Shown: positions 10,425 through 21,165 of the stretch, piece after piece
How the letters are laid out: each line of letters opens with the position of its first letter
Numbering within the stretch: the stretch's first letter is position 1
Assembly: GCA_021234155.1 (NCBI GenBank)
Contig: JAJEKV010000004.1
Coordinates: 1,023,813-1,087,812 of the forward strand
DNA length: 64,000 nucleotides
Direction of reading: 5' to 3'
Source of the DNA: Isoetes taiwanensis
Lineage: Eukaryota > Streptophyta > Lycopodiopsida > Isoetales > Isoetaceae
The notes under the pieces: model-generated
Seen by the model: the letters and a program-made list of their open reading frames with translations, nothing else
Databases searched by the model: none
Told to the model about the DNA's origin: nothing
Translations under genes and position numbers: made by a program

Positions 10425-11779
10425 TGAGTCCTTCTGGTTTGTTTATAAGCTCGATCAAGAAGAGCTTCAGGCACTATCTCCAGCTGCTCCTCTGTCATGA
10501 GGGTTGGGGTGTCCAAAACCTCCTCGGGGTCAGGCGTGTGTTGTTTCAGAAGACTCACGTGAAAGACCTTGTGGATCTTCAAGCAGGGTGGCAAATCCAA
10601 ACGATATGCCTGCTCTCCAACACGCTCAATAATTTTGAACGGTCCAGCCCATCTGGGTGCCAACTTCTTGCAGTTGCCAATCTTAAGCTTGGCTTGTTTC
10701 ACCTTAATCTTAAGCCAAACTGATTCGCCCACTTGAAACATGCGTGGGGTTCTGTGCTTATCGGCTACACTCTTCTGACGACTGCGTGCAGCTAATAAGT
10801 AACCACGAACTTCTTCGATCAAAGCTTGCATTTCCAAGAGAAGCTGTTGAGAAACCTCCACCTTAGAAATGGGGTTATGCCATGTTTCTGGAGTAAGACA
10901 TTGATAACCATAATTTATCATAAAGGGAGACATTCTGGAAGACTCCTGTTTCATGCTGTTGTAGGCAAACTCGACCAGATAAATATAGTCAGCCCATTGT
11001 GATTGCTTACTCCACACATAGCTTCTTAGCATATCCTCTATAATGCGATTGGTACGTTCTGTCTGACCATCGGTTTGAGGATGATACGCCGTACTCATAG
11101 CAAGCTTGGTCTGGATGGTGGCAAAGAAATCTTTCCAGAATGCACTTACAAATTTGGGATCCCTGTCGGATATAATAACTCGTGGCATTCCGTGCAACCT
11201 GAAGATTTCCTTGGTGAATAGCAGAGCAGTATTGAAGGTTGTATCCGTGGTACGACATGGGAAGAAATGAGCCATCTTCGACAATTTGTCGACCACTACC
11301 ATTAAGGCATCATATCCACGGAGAGTTCGTGGAAGGCCCACAATGAAATCCATGGTTATCACTTCCCATTTGGCGTTGGGCACATCCAGAGGTTGCAACT
11401 CGCCTGGAATCCTTAACTGCTCAGCTTTGGTTTGCTGACACACTTGACACTGCTTAATGTACCTGGCAATGTCCTTTTTCATCGAAGGCCAGAAATAGCT
11501 GGAGCGAATCTTAAAGTAGGTCTTCATAAAACCTGCATGTCCAGCTATAGGGCTGTTGTGTGTATCATGGAGAATGAGCTTACGAACTCCTGAAGTCTCA
11601 GGTACACACAACTTATCCTTGTAATATAACAAGTTGCCTTCTTTCTTGTACGAACGGAAAGCTTCACGCTCCTTATCTGTGCGAGCTTCCTTAGCCAAAC
11701 TATCCCAAACCAAGGGGGGTTCACAGTTTTGGGCATATAACCCATCTGCATGCACGGGAAAGGGGTTTTTTGGACCCAT
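10367..11779 (-). CDS. Element A integrase
   Basis: This 470-codon frame covers the integrase region. The HHCC zinc-binding module is visible as HNSPIAGHAGF followed by CQVCQQTK (roughly residues 70-120). The catalytic core has DFIVGLP, ISDRDPKF and a Glu in DGQTERTNRIIED, the expected D-D-E triad. After the core comes a GPF/Y-like segment (RWAGPFKIIERVG) and then HKVFHVSLLKQH, typical of gypsy integrases. Integrase inserts the cDNA copy into host DNA. The first ~20 residues after the nominal Met do not look like integrase, so that start is arbitrary; in the element this would be part of the polyprotein. The chromodomain follows in another frame. Confidence 0.93.
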   Translation of the reverse strand: MGPKNPFPVHADGLYAQNCEPPLVWDSLAKEARTDKEREAFRSYKKEGNLLYYKDKLCVPETSGVRKLILHDTHNSPIAGHAGFMKTYFKIRSSYFWPSMKKDIARYIKQCQVCQQTKAEQLRIPGELQPLDVPNAKWEVITMDFIVGLPRTLRGYDALMVVVDKLSKMAHFFPCRTTDTTFNTALLFTKEIFRLHGMPRVIISDRDPKFVSAFWKDFFATIQTKLAMSTAYHPQTDGQTERTNRIIEDMLRSYVWSKQSQWADYIYLVEFAYNSMKQESSRMSPFMINYGYQCLTPETWHNPISKVEVSQQLLLEMQALIEEVRGYLLAARSRQKSVADKHRTPRMFQVGESVWLKIKVKQAKLKIGNCKKLAPRWAGPFKIIERVGEQAYRLDLPPCLKIHKVFHVSLLKQHTPDPEEVLDTPTLMTEEQLEIVPEALLDRAYKQTRRTQCCNTWLSGSTYQLKMLLG

Positions 11780-11871
11780 TTTCGTACATATACGGTCGGC
11801 AGGGGTCTTTTTTCTGGTATTTTTTGCACTATCCTAGGTGATTTTTATTCGAAAGGGGCCAAAATTTGCTT

Positions 11872-12366
11872 TTAAAGATCCATATACAGGGGGGTTTTTT
11901 GCCACCCCATGCACGCAGATGGCATATCCCCCTTATACATGAGTGAATCCCCCTTGTCCCAAACATCCCAGAACTCGGAATCTATGGTCAATGTCTGTTC
12001 TATGTGCTTCCCAAACTCACTGGTGAGTGTAGAAATGGCATTACAATGGGTGCGGATTACCAAGGGATGACGTGACAACGCATCCGCAACGACATTGTGC
12101 TTTCCAGGTTTATACATAATCTCAAAATCATACTCCTCCAAAAATTCCATCCATCTCCTCTGACGGAGGTTGAGATTTGGCTGGGTGGATAAATAACGGA
12201 GACTTTGATGATCCGTATCCAACTGGAATCTTCTACCAAGAAGGTAGTGTCTCCATATCCGCAAAGCATGAACAACGGCTAACAATTCCTGATCATGGGT
12301 AGGATATCGCTGCTCTGTCTCGTTCATTTTCTTTGAATCATAGACAATAACCCTCTCCTCCTGCAT
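11872..12366 (-). CDS. Element A RNase H region
   Basis: The frame carries the RNase H segment downstream of reverse transcriptase: RYPTHDQELLAVVHALRIWRHYLLG, then DTDHQSL and the typical WMEFLEEYDFEIMYKPGKHN-VADALSR tail. RNase H removes the RNA template strand. The N-terminal part of the domain (the first catalytic Asp) lies upstream of 12366 in the same element. Another frame break (about 12.45-12.49 kb) separates it from the RT end, and a further stop near 11872 separates it from integrase. Confidence 0.85.
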   Translation of the reverse strand: MQEERVIVYDSKKMNETEQRYPTHDQELLAVVHALRIWRHYLLGRRFQLDTDHQSLRYLSTQPNLNLRQRRWMEFLEEYDFEIMYKPGKHNVVADALSRHPLVIRTHCNAISTLTSEFGKHIEQTLTIDSEFWDVWDKGDSLMYKGDMPSACMGWQKTPLYMDL

Positions 12367-12455
12367 TAGGACTCCACCGGTGGCAATCTTACTGGCATCC
12401 GTTGCTACTAGTTTGTCCTTCTCAGGATCGGGTAATGTGAGAACTGGTGCTGACG

Positions 12456-12803
12456 TTAGGGCATCTTTAAGCTCCCCTGAACTTTAGCCTTCCAGTGCTC
12501 CATCCAATCCTTCACCTTCTCATGCTTCGTAAGATTTGTAAGGGGCGCTGCAATCTTCGCAAAATTCTTTACAAATTTTCGATAATATCCTGCTAATAAG
12601 AAGCTTCGGACCTCGGAAACATTTCCTGGAATAGGCCATTTCCTTACGGCTTCTATCTTTGCCGGGTCTGTAGCAATTCCCTCTGCTGAAATGACATGGC
12701 CCAAATAATCGACCTTCAGAGTGGCAAACTTGCACTTAGAGAACTTGGCATAGAGCTGATGACGCCTTAGCTTTTGTAGGGCTAATGTAAGATGCTTCTC
12801 ATG
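12456..12803 (-). CDS. Element A reverse transcriptase, C-terminal part
   Basis: This segment is in the same frame as the upstream 855-codon ORF, separated only by one TAG at 12804-12806 that replaces a Glu codon expected in SKTLEEHEKHL-type sequence. It carries [20 protein letters not shown] and [20 protein letters not shown], the thumb/connection region of gypsy RT. The frame is lost near 12490, where the sequence should continue into RNase H. Confidence 0.85.
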   Translation of the reverse strand, partial: HEKHLTLALQKLRRHQLYAKFSKCKFATLKVDYLGHVISAEGIATDPAKIEAVRKWPIPGNVSEVRSFLLAGYYRKFVKNFAKIAAPLTNLTKHEKVKDWMEHWKAKVQGSLKMP

Positions 12804-15371
12804 CTACTCTAGGGTCTTACTATAGATGAGAATGCCGTCAAAGAAAATAACAACAAAATCATCCAAGTATTGTCGGAAGACATCATTCATCAATCGCATG
12901 AAAGTTGCTGGGGCATTAGTTAATCCAAAAGGCATAACTGTAAACTCATAATGCCCATATCTAGTGCGAAAAACAGATTTATGGATGTCCTCCTCTTTAA
13001 TCCTTATTTGATGGTATCCAGAGCGTAGATCAATCTTTGAGAAATACTTAGCCCCTTGCAACTGATCCATTAGATCATCTGCCCTAGGCAAAGCATAGCG
13101 ATTCTTGATGGTATGCTTGTTGAGTTGCCGATAATCAATACACATCCTCAACGAGCCGTCCTTTTTCTTAACAAAAAGAATAGGAGCGCCAAAAGGCGAA
13201 ACACTAGGTCGAATGAAACCTAGGTTTAGTAACTCCTGAAGTTGCTTCTTAAGCTCTGCCAATTCTGGAGGACTCATGCGGTACGGGGCCTTGCTGGTAG
13301 GCTTAGTACCTGGCTCTAAAGCTATCTCACATTCCACCCCTCTAAAAGGAGGAAGCTTCTGGATTTCATCTGGAAAAAGATCACCGAATTCTCGAAGAAG
13401 ATTAGCAATCCCCTGTGGCAAGGTGTCGATTACTTGCTTCTGTTTAGCATCTGACTCAATGGAGGCAAGACTAATGAAGCAAAGGAGCTTTTCCTTGCGT
13501 ATAGCTTTATCTAACTTCCTGATAGACATAGACTGCATGATAGGGTTGAATGGTTCACCTTTTATAGTCACGCGGGCTCCATTAGCTGCGTTGAAGGTAA
13601 CTTCCCGTTTCTCGCAGTCTATGTTGGCTTTTGCAGATGCCAAGAATTTCATACCAACAATGAGGTCGTATTTGCCAATATCCATCAACTCGGCACCCAA
13701 AGCAACTGGTGCACCGGGCAACTGCATCTTGAGATTGATGCGACGGCCATGAGTATGTCTGACCTTGCCACTGGCTAGAGTAACAGGCCTCGGTCGGGAC
13801 CTCAATGTTTCAAGCTGTAAGACCTGGGCCATTCTAGGAGAAGCAAAATTGTGTGTACTTCCCGTATCCATAAGAATTACAAAAGGCTTACTGTCTACTT
13901 GACCTATGGTGGAAATGACAGCAGGCTGACTTTCAGCATTGCCGGTTTCTATAGCTGCAAGGATATGAGATGCACCGTGAATGTACTCGGGAGCCTCCTC
14001 CTCGACAGGTTGTGTTGATTCAAGATCGTCCCAATCGAGGTCGGCCATGGCCAGCTGGGCGGTCTGCGTGACATAAGGACAATTCTGCATAAAGTGCCCG
14101 GGTCGCATACACCTGTAGCATGCCTTATCTCGGCGGAGCTGTTCTCGGGCCTCTTTAGGAATAGACTGTAAGAGGTTCCGAACTTCCTTACCGACATTGT
14201 TCTGCTTATCGGCCGTGCTGAAGGTGACTTTCTTTTCCTGGCGGCCATAAGAGTTCTGCTGAGAGGGCCCCGGACTTGGCGAGCGGGGTTTGTAAGGTGT
14301 GGACGGCCGTGGCTGCGAGTATGGGGCAGGACGCGGATACTGGTTCCTTGGTGTGTCCTCCTCGAGGCTCAATGCTTTAGCCTCAGCCTCCGCAACTGAT
14401 TTCGGGTCTATGGCCTTAACCATACGTTTGATTGATGGGGCCAACCCTTCAATGTAGCCCTCCACCGCTCTCTTTACATTCATACCTGGTACATACAGCC
14501 TCAGGCGCATAAATTCATCAATATAAGCCTGAACCGACATACCCTTCTGTTCTAACCTATAGAAGGTCTGAATTTGTTGGCATTTATGCGCACGAGGCAC
14601 ATAATGCGACTTAAAAGCTTTAGCAAACTTCTTAAACTTGCATCTGCTTCTATCCAGATGCTTGGCTCTAGCATAGCCCTTCCACCAAATACGGGCAGCT
14701 CCTGTAAGGTTTGTGGTGGCAACCTTTTCTGTATCCTTTTCTGTCATGCCATAGGACTTCCCAAACTCCTTCATTTCGTCCAACCAGGACTCTGCATTCA
14801 AACCGCCTCTAGACTTCCCATCAAACTGGGCCAGTTTCCTATTTTTCCATATACTAGTTATGGCTGTATCAACCGTCTTGCGGTACTCCTTATCCCGGCG
14901 CTTCGCATGGTCACCAGCTGATACCGACGACTCAGACGACACAGAAGTGGCTGACTGTGAGGAGGTGGCGCTATCCCTAGAGGAACTCCGACGACGTTTA
15001 GAATGAGGTCCCCTCTGTGCAGGTACAAGGTTGGTTTCAGGTGGAGATGGCTGCTGTGTAGGTGGACTTGGCGGTGGCGGAGGTAACTCCGGTCCGTCTT
15101 CTTGTATATGCTGGGGTGGGTTGGCATGCAACACATAAGCTTGCAACTTGCCTAATTGCCTCTTCATTAGCATAAGTTCCTGTTCAGGTGTTAGCCTACT
15201 GGCATTTGAGGGCGTCTGCCAGGCGGCGTTGCGTGCGCCGTCTATATCGAGCGTAAATAAAAGTATAAGCAGAATTATAATAACATAAAGTCTTACCTCA
15301 AATAGCATTGCAGATAAGGTAGAGAGAGAGTACAAGAAAAAGTACAGTACAATGGCACAGATCCTTGTCAC
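12804..15371 (-). CDS. Element A gag-protease-reverse transcriptase
   Basis: An 855-codon frame. Residues about 180-290 form the retrotransposon Gag domain ([27 protein letters not shown]). A CCHC knuckle [14 protein letters not shown] follows at about 420. Protease has the active site LMDTGS at about 505. RT starts near 690 with [20 protein letters not shown] and includes [12 protein letters not shown] and [12 protein letters not shown]. The polymerase box reads F-F-D-G where F-[IV]-D-D is required, so one catalytic aspartate is Gly (GGC at 12834-12836). The frame ends at an in-frame TAG. The first ~45 residues are hydrophobic and lie across a possible 55-nt intron (15242-15296), so true gag probably starts after them. 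The copy is defective as read. Confidence 0.93.
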   Translation of the reverse strand: MTRICAIVLYFFLYSLSTLSAMLFEVRLYVIIILLILLFTLDIDGARNAAWQTPSNASRLTPEQELMLMKRQLGKLQAYVLHANPPQHIQEDGPELPPPPPSPPTQQPSPPETNLVPAQRGPHSKRRRSSSRDSATSSQSATSVSSESSVSAGDHAKRRDKEYRKTVDTAITSIWKNRKLAQFDGKSRGGLNAESWLDEMKEFGKSYGMTEKDTEKVATTNLTGAARIWWKGYARAKHLDRSRCKFKKFAKAFKSHYVPRAHKCQQIQTFYRLEQKGMSVQAYIDEFMRLRLYVPGMNVKRAVEGYIEGLAPSIKRMVKAIDPKSVAEAEAKALSLEEDTPRNQYPRPAPYSQPRPSTPYKPRSPSPGPSQQNSYGRQEKKVTFSTADKQNNVGKEVRNLLQSIPKEAREQLRRDKACYRCMRPGHFMQNCPYVTQTAQLAMADLDWDDLESTQPVEEEAPEYIHGASHILAAIETGNAESQPAVISTIGQVDSKPFVILMDTGSTHNFASPRMAQVLQLETLRSRPRPVTLASGKVRHTHGRRINLKMQLPGAPVALGAELMDIGKYDLIVGMKFLASAKANIDCEKREVTFNAANGARVTIKGEPFNPIMQSMSIRKLDKAIRKEKLLCFISLASIESDAKQKQVIDTLPQGIANLLREFGDLFPDEIQKLPPFRGVECEIALEPGTKPTSKAPYRMSPPELAELKKQLQELLNLGFIRPSVSPFGAPILFVKKKDGSLRMCIDYRQLNKHTIKNRYALPRADDLMDQLQGAKYFSKIDLRSGYHQIRIKEEDIHKSVFRTRYGHYEFTVMPFGLTNAPATFMRLMNDVFRQYLDDFVVIFFDGILIYSKTLE
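15242..15296 (-). other. Possible small intron upstream of A gag
   Basis: On the minus strand TTTGAG|GTAAGA is followed 55 nt later by CGATATAG|ACGGCG, just before sequence that looks like Gag. 55 nt is short for a plant intron, and the frame is open without splicing, so this is a weak call. It matters because the leader holds more ORFs that could be spliced to gag. Confidence 0.3.
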
Positions 15372-15474
15372 AGGTGAAAACAGTCATTACATTAAAATTC
15401 CACACCTTAGTACTGCCAAAGGTTGATACAAGAGTATGATACAAGGACAAACATGATACAGCGGAGACTTGAAG

Positions 15475-15479
15475 TTTAA
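15475..15479. other. Target-site duplication of element B (left)
   Basis: TTTAA immediately precedes the B LTR and recurs exactly at 44774-44778 after the other LTR. It is a perfect 5-bp duplication that shows both ends of B and its insertion into element A's leader. Confidence 0.9.
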
Positions 15480-16060
15480 TGTTAGTCCTGTGCCTCCTGG
15501 TACAGGACTATTCATGCATACGATGGACCAGGTCAAGCTCAAGGATCCACAGACAGGCACGGGTCAGCCGTCAAAAGCCCAGCAGAAGACCAAGCAGCAG
15601 ACCACGCAGTCAAAGCCTGGGTCTGCTACCAAGAGGCGCCGCGACAAGTGATGACCCGTCACCGCCCGCGTCAGCGTCAGCGTGATTCTAGGCACTTCAA
15701 GAGGCACCGCCAGCATTCCTGCAAATCAGGCCTCCTTCCAGGAGTCGGCACCGAGATCAGTCCGAGTGTCTATATTGGGCCAAAGGCCATTGTACTATAT
15801 ATATGAGTAGAGCTAGCACATAAGTTCTAGATGAGTTTTGAGTCTTGTCTCTTTTCAGTCTTCTCTCTATTGCGAGAGCTCATGTATGTTCATCATTGAT
15901 ATCAAGGAAGTTTATCATTTTCCTCTCATTGTTCTCTTTTGTTTTGTTTTCTTCTTCTTGTTCTCTTCTTGCAAATCCCGCGTGACATAGTCCCCCGGAT
16001 TCTCCTGTTAGACCCACGGGTCCTCACAGAGGGCTGTCTTGCAGGAGTTCCCGAACCCAG
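15480..16060 (+). repeat. Element B, 5' LTR (interrupted near its end by C)
   Basis: Begins TGTTAGTCC and matches 44179-44763; the final ~10 bases of the LTR (ACCCCAAACA in the intact copy) are missing because element C starts at 16061. A TATA box TATATATAT lies at 15796-15804, about 320 bp into the LTR. The right copy (595 bp) defines the full length. Copy differences are mainly at CAG/CTG sites. Confidence 0.93.
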
Positions 16061-18776
16061 TGTCGCGCAGACACGAAACCCAAGGTTCAAAGAACGATGT
16101 GTTGATGAAATGATAAGTAACAAGGGAAAATGAAGAGTTAGGTTGAGCCAGTGCGAGGAGGTTTTGACGATGAAGCAATGTTACGTATCCCTTGGACACG
16201 AAATTGACGACTCAATGCACTATGAAATGCAACAGGACGTCCTTGACAATTTCCCACACATGCCCCTGCTTGTATTCTTTTTCTCTTGATATTTATTGGT
16301 ACAACATGTTTAGAATATGCCATTTAGCCATGCAAATGTAAATTATATTCTTTGCAATAATGGTTAATCACGTTCTCCAGTTAGATGCACTACTGATGCT
16401 GGTGCCCCGCATAACACAATACCCCCTGGAAACAGTGTATGTGCATAGGTTCGTGCTCGTTTATTATTAAGGATAAGAATTTTACGTTTTTCCTGATCGA
16501 TCATTTTAAATGATTTTATTAGCTTATCTTGATCCATTACTCCAACAACACCACAACTAGGCTCATAACTTCCGTTGTACCACTTAAGCCTAGCCGCATA
16601 CTCCTTGCATCAATTATTATGTGAGTGCAAACTTGTAATATTTATTATCCTCGATTTGTTTTAGCATTGTTAACCACATGGTCTTACCTAGAGTGCTATT
16701 TTATTTTATTTTTTTCCTTTTCTTTTATGTTTAATGGAATTGAAATGTTAAATTTTTATGTAGACTTATGAATTTGTTAGGTTAACATTACGTTGAAATT
16801 TAGTTTAGGGCAAAAACCTGTTCGAGAAGGCAGCGGCCAAGGCAAATCCGGCTCCCTCCTCTGCAATCGATCCGACTCCTCTCCATCTCTGCTATGGCAT
16901 GGCCAAATCGGCCGATTTCCTCCTTCCTCAACTCGGTTTTGTTTCTATTTTCCTCTCAGGTTAAGCCTTCACCAAATGACGGTTTCTGCAGAATGAACAG
17001 CCAATTCTTTGGCTCTAATAATTAGTAGACTTGAGCTAGGTTCAGATTTCGGCTTCTTCAGGTCCTAACTATGGCATGATAAGGTTTCCAGAAGCAGGTA
17101 ACCATTTTCTGAAAAAACACAGGCCGATTTGCTTTATAGCTTCGATTCTTGGGCAACAGGGTAATGGCTGAAGTTCTGGGTTGTTTGCAGGCTGTATCTT
17201 CCAAGCATGGGCAGTTTTATGGCAAAGGACCAGCAAATCCGGCACTGGGCAAAGGGCTTCCAAGTTCTTTCCTTATCTATGATATACTACAGATAAGAAT
17301 TGTAGGTTCAGCAACTAGCATGACTGATTTCACTCAATAAAGTTTTGATTTATTTTCTTCATGACATTAGAAACAGAGCAGCACATTTAACATGATTTTC
17401 TTTCTCTTTTTATCTCTGATTTCTTACTCATTCCATTTAGATTTGTTACAGCTTAAGACTCTTACAGATTCAAGACAGATACAAGATAAGATGCGCCAGT
17501 ATTCACAAAGGATTTCCTTCAGGGTAAATCCCTTTGAATACTGCCAATACAATCAGACAGAATTTATTTGACTTAGATTTCATCACCACACACACAAAAG
17601 GGTTATTCATTCACACAAACTAGCATCATCATCATAATCAATAAAAGAAGACATCATGCACAAGCAATGATGGACCAGAGTCATACCAGATGCTCAAGCA
17701 AGCAGCAGAGAGCACACGAACAGGCACAAAAAAGGTAGTTTTTTCATTCACGTTGAATTTCTCTTATACAATTCCAATAAAATCTGGGCCTTTAAAAAAT
17801 ACAATCTTTGCCCTCCATGTGGAAAACTTCCTTAAGCTCCAAGATTTTGACACCTAAGCGATCCTTGATCTTCCATCTCTTCCAATCACATCATTTGTGC
17901 TTTCTTTTACAATTTTTGCACCATTACAATAGTCTGAACCATGAAATATAGGGATCTTCTACCATACTCATAATAACAACATAATTAATTTTCCCATTTT
18001 TCCCATTTGCACACCAAGACACTATTAATCATGCCAAATATGCTCCAAGCTGCTTCAAAAACAAAAATTCGGCGCTACTTTCCACATTACATTATACTCC
18101 CCCATGAGTATTCAGCTTCCCGATGAATATAAGAATAGAAGCCTATTTTGAACTTGCTGGGATGGAGAAAATGGCCAGCAATACGGGAAATGGAAAAACA
18201 ATGGTAAAGAAAACAATGGTCATGGTTGGTAAGCCAACTAAAAATAGATGAACATGAAATGATAAAACAAAGGATGCTCCTGCAGCAAAAAAACGTCGTT
18301 AGTAGAACATATGGCTGCTAATATGGTGAAGCTGATTGCGAAAGACTTTATGGTTTGAATGATATGGATGAATGAAAGGCGATGGTTTGACTAATTATGA
18401 AGAACAACCAGGTGAACCTGCCATGGAAACAAAAAATTAGTAAAAACGTTGCTGCCTGATGGTAAAGCTTACATGGCAGACTTTAATGGATTGATATGGA
18501 GTGGATGAGTGTAATGTGAAATGAATTGACAAAAATGGAGACAAGCAGGTGGACCTATCATGGAAACCATCAAAGTTAGTAACAAAATGTTTTGCGATCT
18601 TGGGGGTTGATTTGGCGCCTTTTATGGATTGAATGAGGTGTAAGAATGAAAAATGAGATGAATTTGAGTAATACGGAGAGCAAGCAGATGAATAATAAGA
18701 AAAATCAAATTCTTTATTTTTATTTTTTATTTTTTTTTTTCATTTTTTTTATAAATTTTTCCCTTATTATGCTATT
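16061..18776 (-). repeat. Element C, first LTR (3'-side LTR; empty MITE site)
   Basis: Starts TGTCGCGCAGACACG on the plus strand (minus-strand LTR end CGCGACA). It is repeated at 24578-27957 and, truncated, at 33763-34307. The outer edge is sharp; the inner edge is set approximately at the purine tract near 18777, because no clear TG terminus is visible there. It contains the uninterrupted sequence GACGATGAAGCAATGTTACG at about 16170-16190, the pre-insertion form of the site occupied by a MITE in the other two LTRs. Confidence 0.8.
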
Positions 18777-18786
18777 ATCCCCCCTT
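18777..18786 (-). other. Element C copy 1 polypurine tract
   Basis: The minus strand reads TTAAGGGGGGATAA just after the integrase stop. This is the purine tract expected before the 3' LTR. Confidence 0.6.
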
Positions 18787-18811
18787 AAATGTATTCATCG
18801 CCCTCGATGAA

Positions 18812-19854
18812 TTACATTGCATCTGGAAGTTTCTTGAAAGTCCTTGGTGCATAATATGCTTTTAGACGTGCACCATTAATTCTAGTTGGAAGTTCATTCC
18901 CTTGCAAATCCTGTAACACCACAGATCCATTAGAAAAGACATTTTTTACAACATATGGTCCTGTCCATCTCATTCTCAACTTTCCTGGTTTTTTCCAATG
19001 CTTTGAATCATATAATAACACCAAGTCATTCTCTTTAAATTCTTTATTTTTATTATACTCATCATACCACTTCTTTCGTTGCTTTTGGAGTGCTTCTCTA
19101 GCCATATAAGCATGGAGGCGAACTTCATCAAGTTTTTCCAACTCGTGTAAACGTGCTTTAAGGCTACCATCTTCATCTAGCTTCTCCTGAATTGCTACTC
19201 TTAGAGATGGGATTTCCAATTCTATTGGCAAAATTGCTTCTTGGCCATACACTAACATAAAAGGAGTTGTTTTTGTGGCAACTTTGTAAGCTATTCTATA
19301 GGCCCATAATGCATCTAACAATCTCTTATCCCAATCAGTCCTATTAGCATTCTGGATCTTCGTCATTATATTACATAGAGTTTTATTGGTTCTTTCAACC
19401 CGCCATTAGCTTGAGGATGGTATGGGGTGCTTTTTCTATGGGATATTTCAGATCGTTCGCTTAAGGTCAGTAATTACTTCATTAACAAAGTGAGAACCCC
19501 CTATCGCTCACTAACTCTAAAGGACAACCAAACCTAATGATAATATTCTCATATAGAAAGGTTGCAACAACAACAAAAGATTATCATGACGCCGAGGCTT
19601 TGGCTTCGCCCATTTAGTGACATAATCCGTGCGCAAACTAATATATATTCACAACGAGTTTGCCATGAAGGAGGATTAATGGGGCCTACAAAATCTATGC
19701 CCCACTTCTCAAAAGGAATTATAGGAACTATTGGGTTCAATGGCATAGAATCTCTTCTAGTAGGTCGGCCTATCCGTTGGCAAGGGTCACAATGCTTCAC
19801 ATGGGCTTTTACATCAGAAAATATTGTGGGCCACCAGTAACCTGCATTTAGCAC
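18812..19854 (-). CDS. Element C copy 1 integrase (broken)
   Basis: Two frames cover integrase. 19549-19854 has the second half of the zinc module (HVKHCDPCQRIGR) and the start of the core (WGIDFVGPINPP). 18812-19366 has the C-terminal part (WDKRLLDALWAYRIAYKVATKTTPFMLVYGQEAILPIE). The middle of the core is frameshifted between about 19370 and 19550, where copy 2 reads through with SDRGSHF and ANGQVERTNKTL. No chromodomain follows. Sequence differences from copy 2 sit at CAG/CTG sites, so the breaks may be technical. Confidence 0.88.
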
Positions 19855-19857
19855 TTT

Positions 19858-21060
19858 TTAGCGATTCGTCGCCAAAAGAAAGTGACCTCCCGCAGGGGAA
19901 TCATGACAAGACTTAATAACTTTTTGCACCTCATGAGGGAATATGCATCTGCGCAATATATCATCCTTACCAATTCTATATAAGGTGCCTGCTAATAAAG
20001 TGAAAGGCTTACACTTTTGAATCAGTCGCTTGCGCTCAATTGGTTTCATCTCCTCGGGAAATTCATTGGTAGAAAGAAATTCTGCCACATCTGAATACCA
20101 CTCTGGTACTGCACTAACTGCAAATAAATCAGCATCAAGCAAATCATCTTTAACCCCCTTATCCTTAGAATCTACTAGTAATCTGGATAAATGGTCAGCA
20201 GGTGCATGAGATCTTCCCGGTTTCACAACAATCCGAAACTGAAACTCTTGTAACATGATTAACCACCGAGTGATCCTTCCCGTTCTGCAAGGTTTCAAAA
20301 TTAGATACTTTAATGCTTGATGGTCAACATAGAAAACAAATTCTTTACCAAGTAAGTAGTGACGAAACTTTATTATAGAATAGATCATGCCTAACCCCTC
20401 CCGTTCAGTGGTTGAGTAGTTTCTTTCTGCATGAGATAACTGCCTACTTGCATAATAGATTGGGTGGTCCCAACCATCTTCTTGCATTTGGGACAAAATG
20501 CTTCCTATTGCATAAGCGGATGCATCTACGTGTACATGAAACTCATGATCCCATCTAGGAAACTTAAGAATAGGTGCAGTAAGCAACGCTTCTTTCAATA
20601 TTGTAAAAGCCTTTTGACATTCAATAGACAAATTATATTCATTTTCCCTCTTAAGAAGTGATGTCAAAGGTAAGGCCTTATCTGCATAATGTCTAATAAA
20701 TCGGCGATGATAACCAACATGGCCTAAGAAGGCTTGCAATTGCTTCACATTAGTTGGTGGCACTAATTCAGATATGATTTTGGTTTTATCAGGATCAATA
20801 ACAATTCCTTGGCCAGAAACAATTCTCCCTAGTAATCTACCATGAGTAACTCCAAATATACATTTCATCGGGTTTAGAGAGATACCAAAGTCACGACACT
20901 TTTTAAAGCACAATCGTAATTTCTCTTTATGGTCCTGATACCTACTGAAAACACAAAAATCATCGAGAAACACCTCCATAAATTGCCTTATATAATCCTT
21001 AAATGCGTTAGTGACCACTCTTTGGAATGTAGCGGGAGCATTACACAATCCAAAAGGCAT
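19858..21060 (-). CDS. Element C copy 1 reverse transcriptase-RNase H
   Basis: A 400-codon frame starting inside RT at MPFGLCNAPATFQ. The polymerase box is FLDDFCVF (both aspartates present). RNase H begins around residue 175 with VHVDASAYAIGSILSQ and continues through YSTTEREGLGMIYSIIKFRHYLLG and VDHQALKYL, ending with HAPADHLSRL. The N-terminal palm lies in the upstream 1119-codon ORF. Small indels at about 21060-21210, relative to the intact copy 2, break the frame. The RT belongs with non-chromodomain gypsy (OTA/Tat-like) elements. Confidence 0.92.
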   Translation of the reverse strand: MPFGLCNAPATFQRVVTNAFKDYIRQFMEVFLDDFCVFSRYQDHKEKLRLCFKKCRDFGISLNPMKCIFGVTHGRLLGRIVSGQGIVIDPDKTKIISELVPPTNVKQLQAFLGHVGYHRRFIRHYADKALPLTSLLKRENEYNLSIECQKAFTILKEALLTAPILKFPRWDHEFHVHVDASAYAIGSILSQMQEDGWDHPIYYASRQLSHAERNYSTTEREGLGMIYSIIKFRHYLLGKEFVFYVDHQALKYLILKPCRTGRITRWLIMLQEFQFRIVVKPGRSHAPADHLSRLLVDSKDKGVKDDLLDADLFAVSAVPEWYSDVAEFLSTNEFPEEMKPIERKRLIQKCKPFTLLAGTLYRIGKDDILRRCIFPHEVQKVIKSCHDSPAGGHFLLATNR

Positions 21061-21165
21061 AAAACCCTATACTTGTAACAACCCCATTCAGTGACAAATG
21101 TTGTCTTTTCGGGAGCAATGGTTACTTGATTATACCCACTAAAACCGTCAAGGAAAGAGTAATAT

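Noticed and set aside
13276-13752. 158-codon plus-strand ORF
   Set aside because: Antisense shadow of element A gag-pol.
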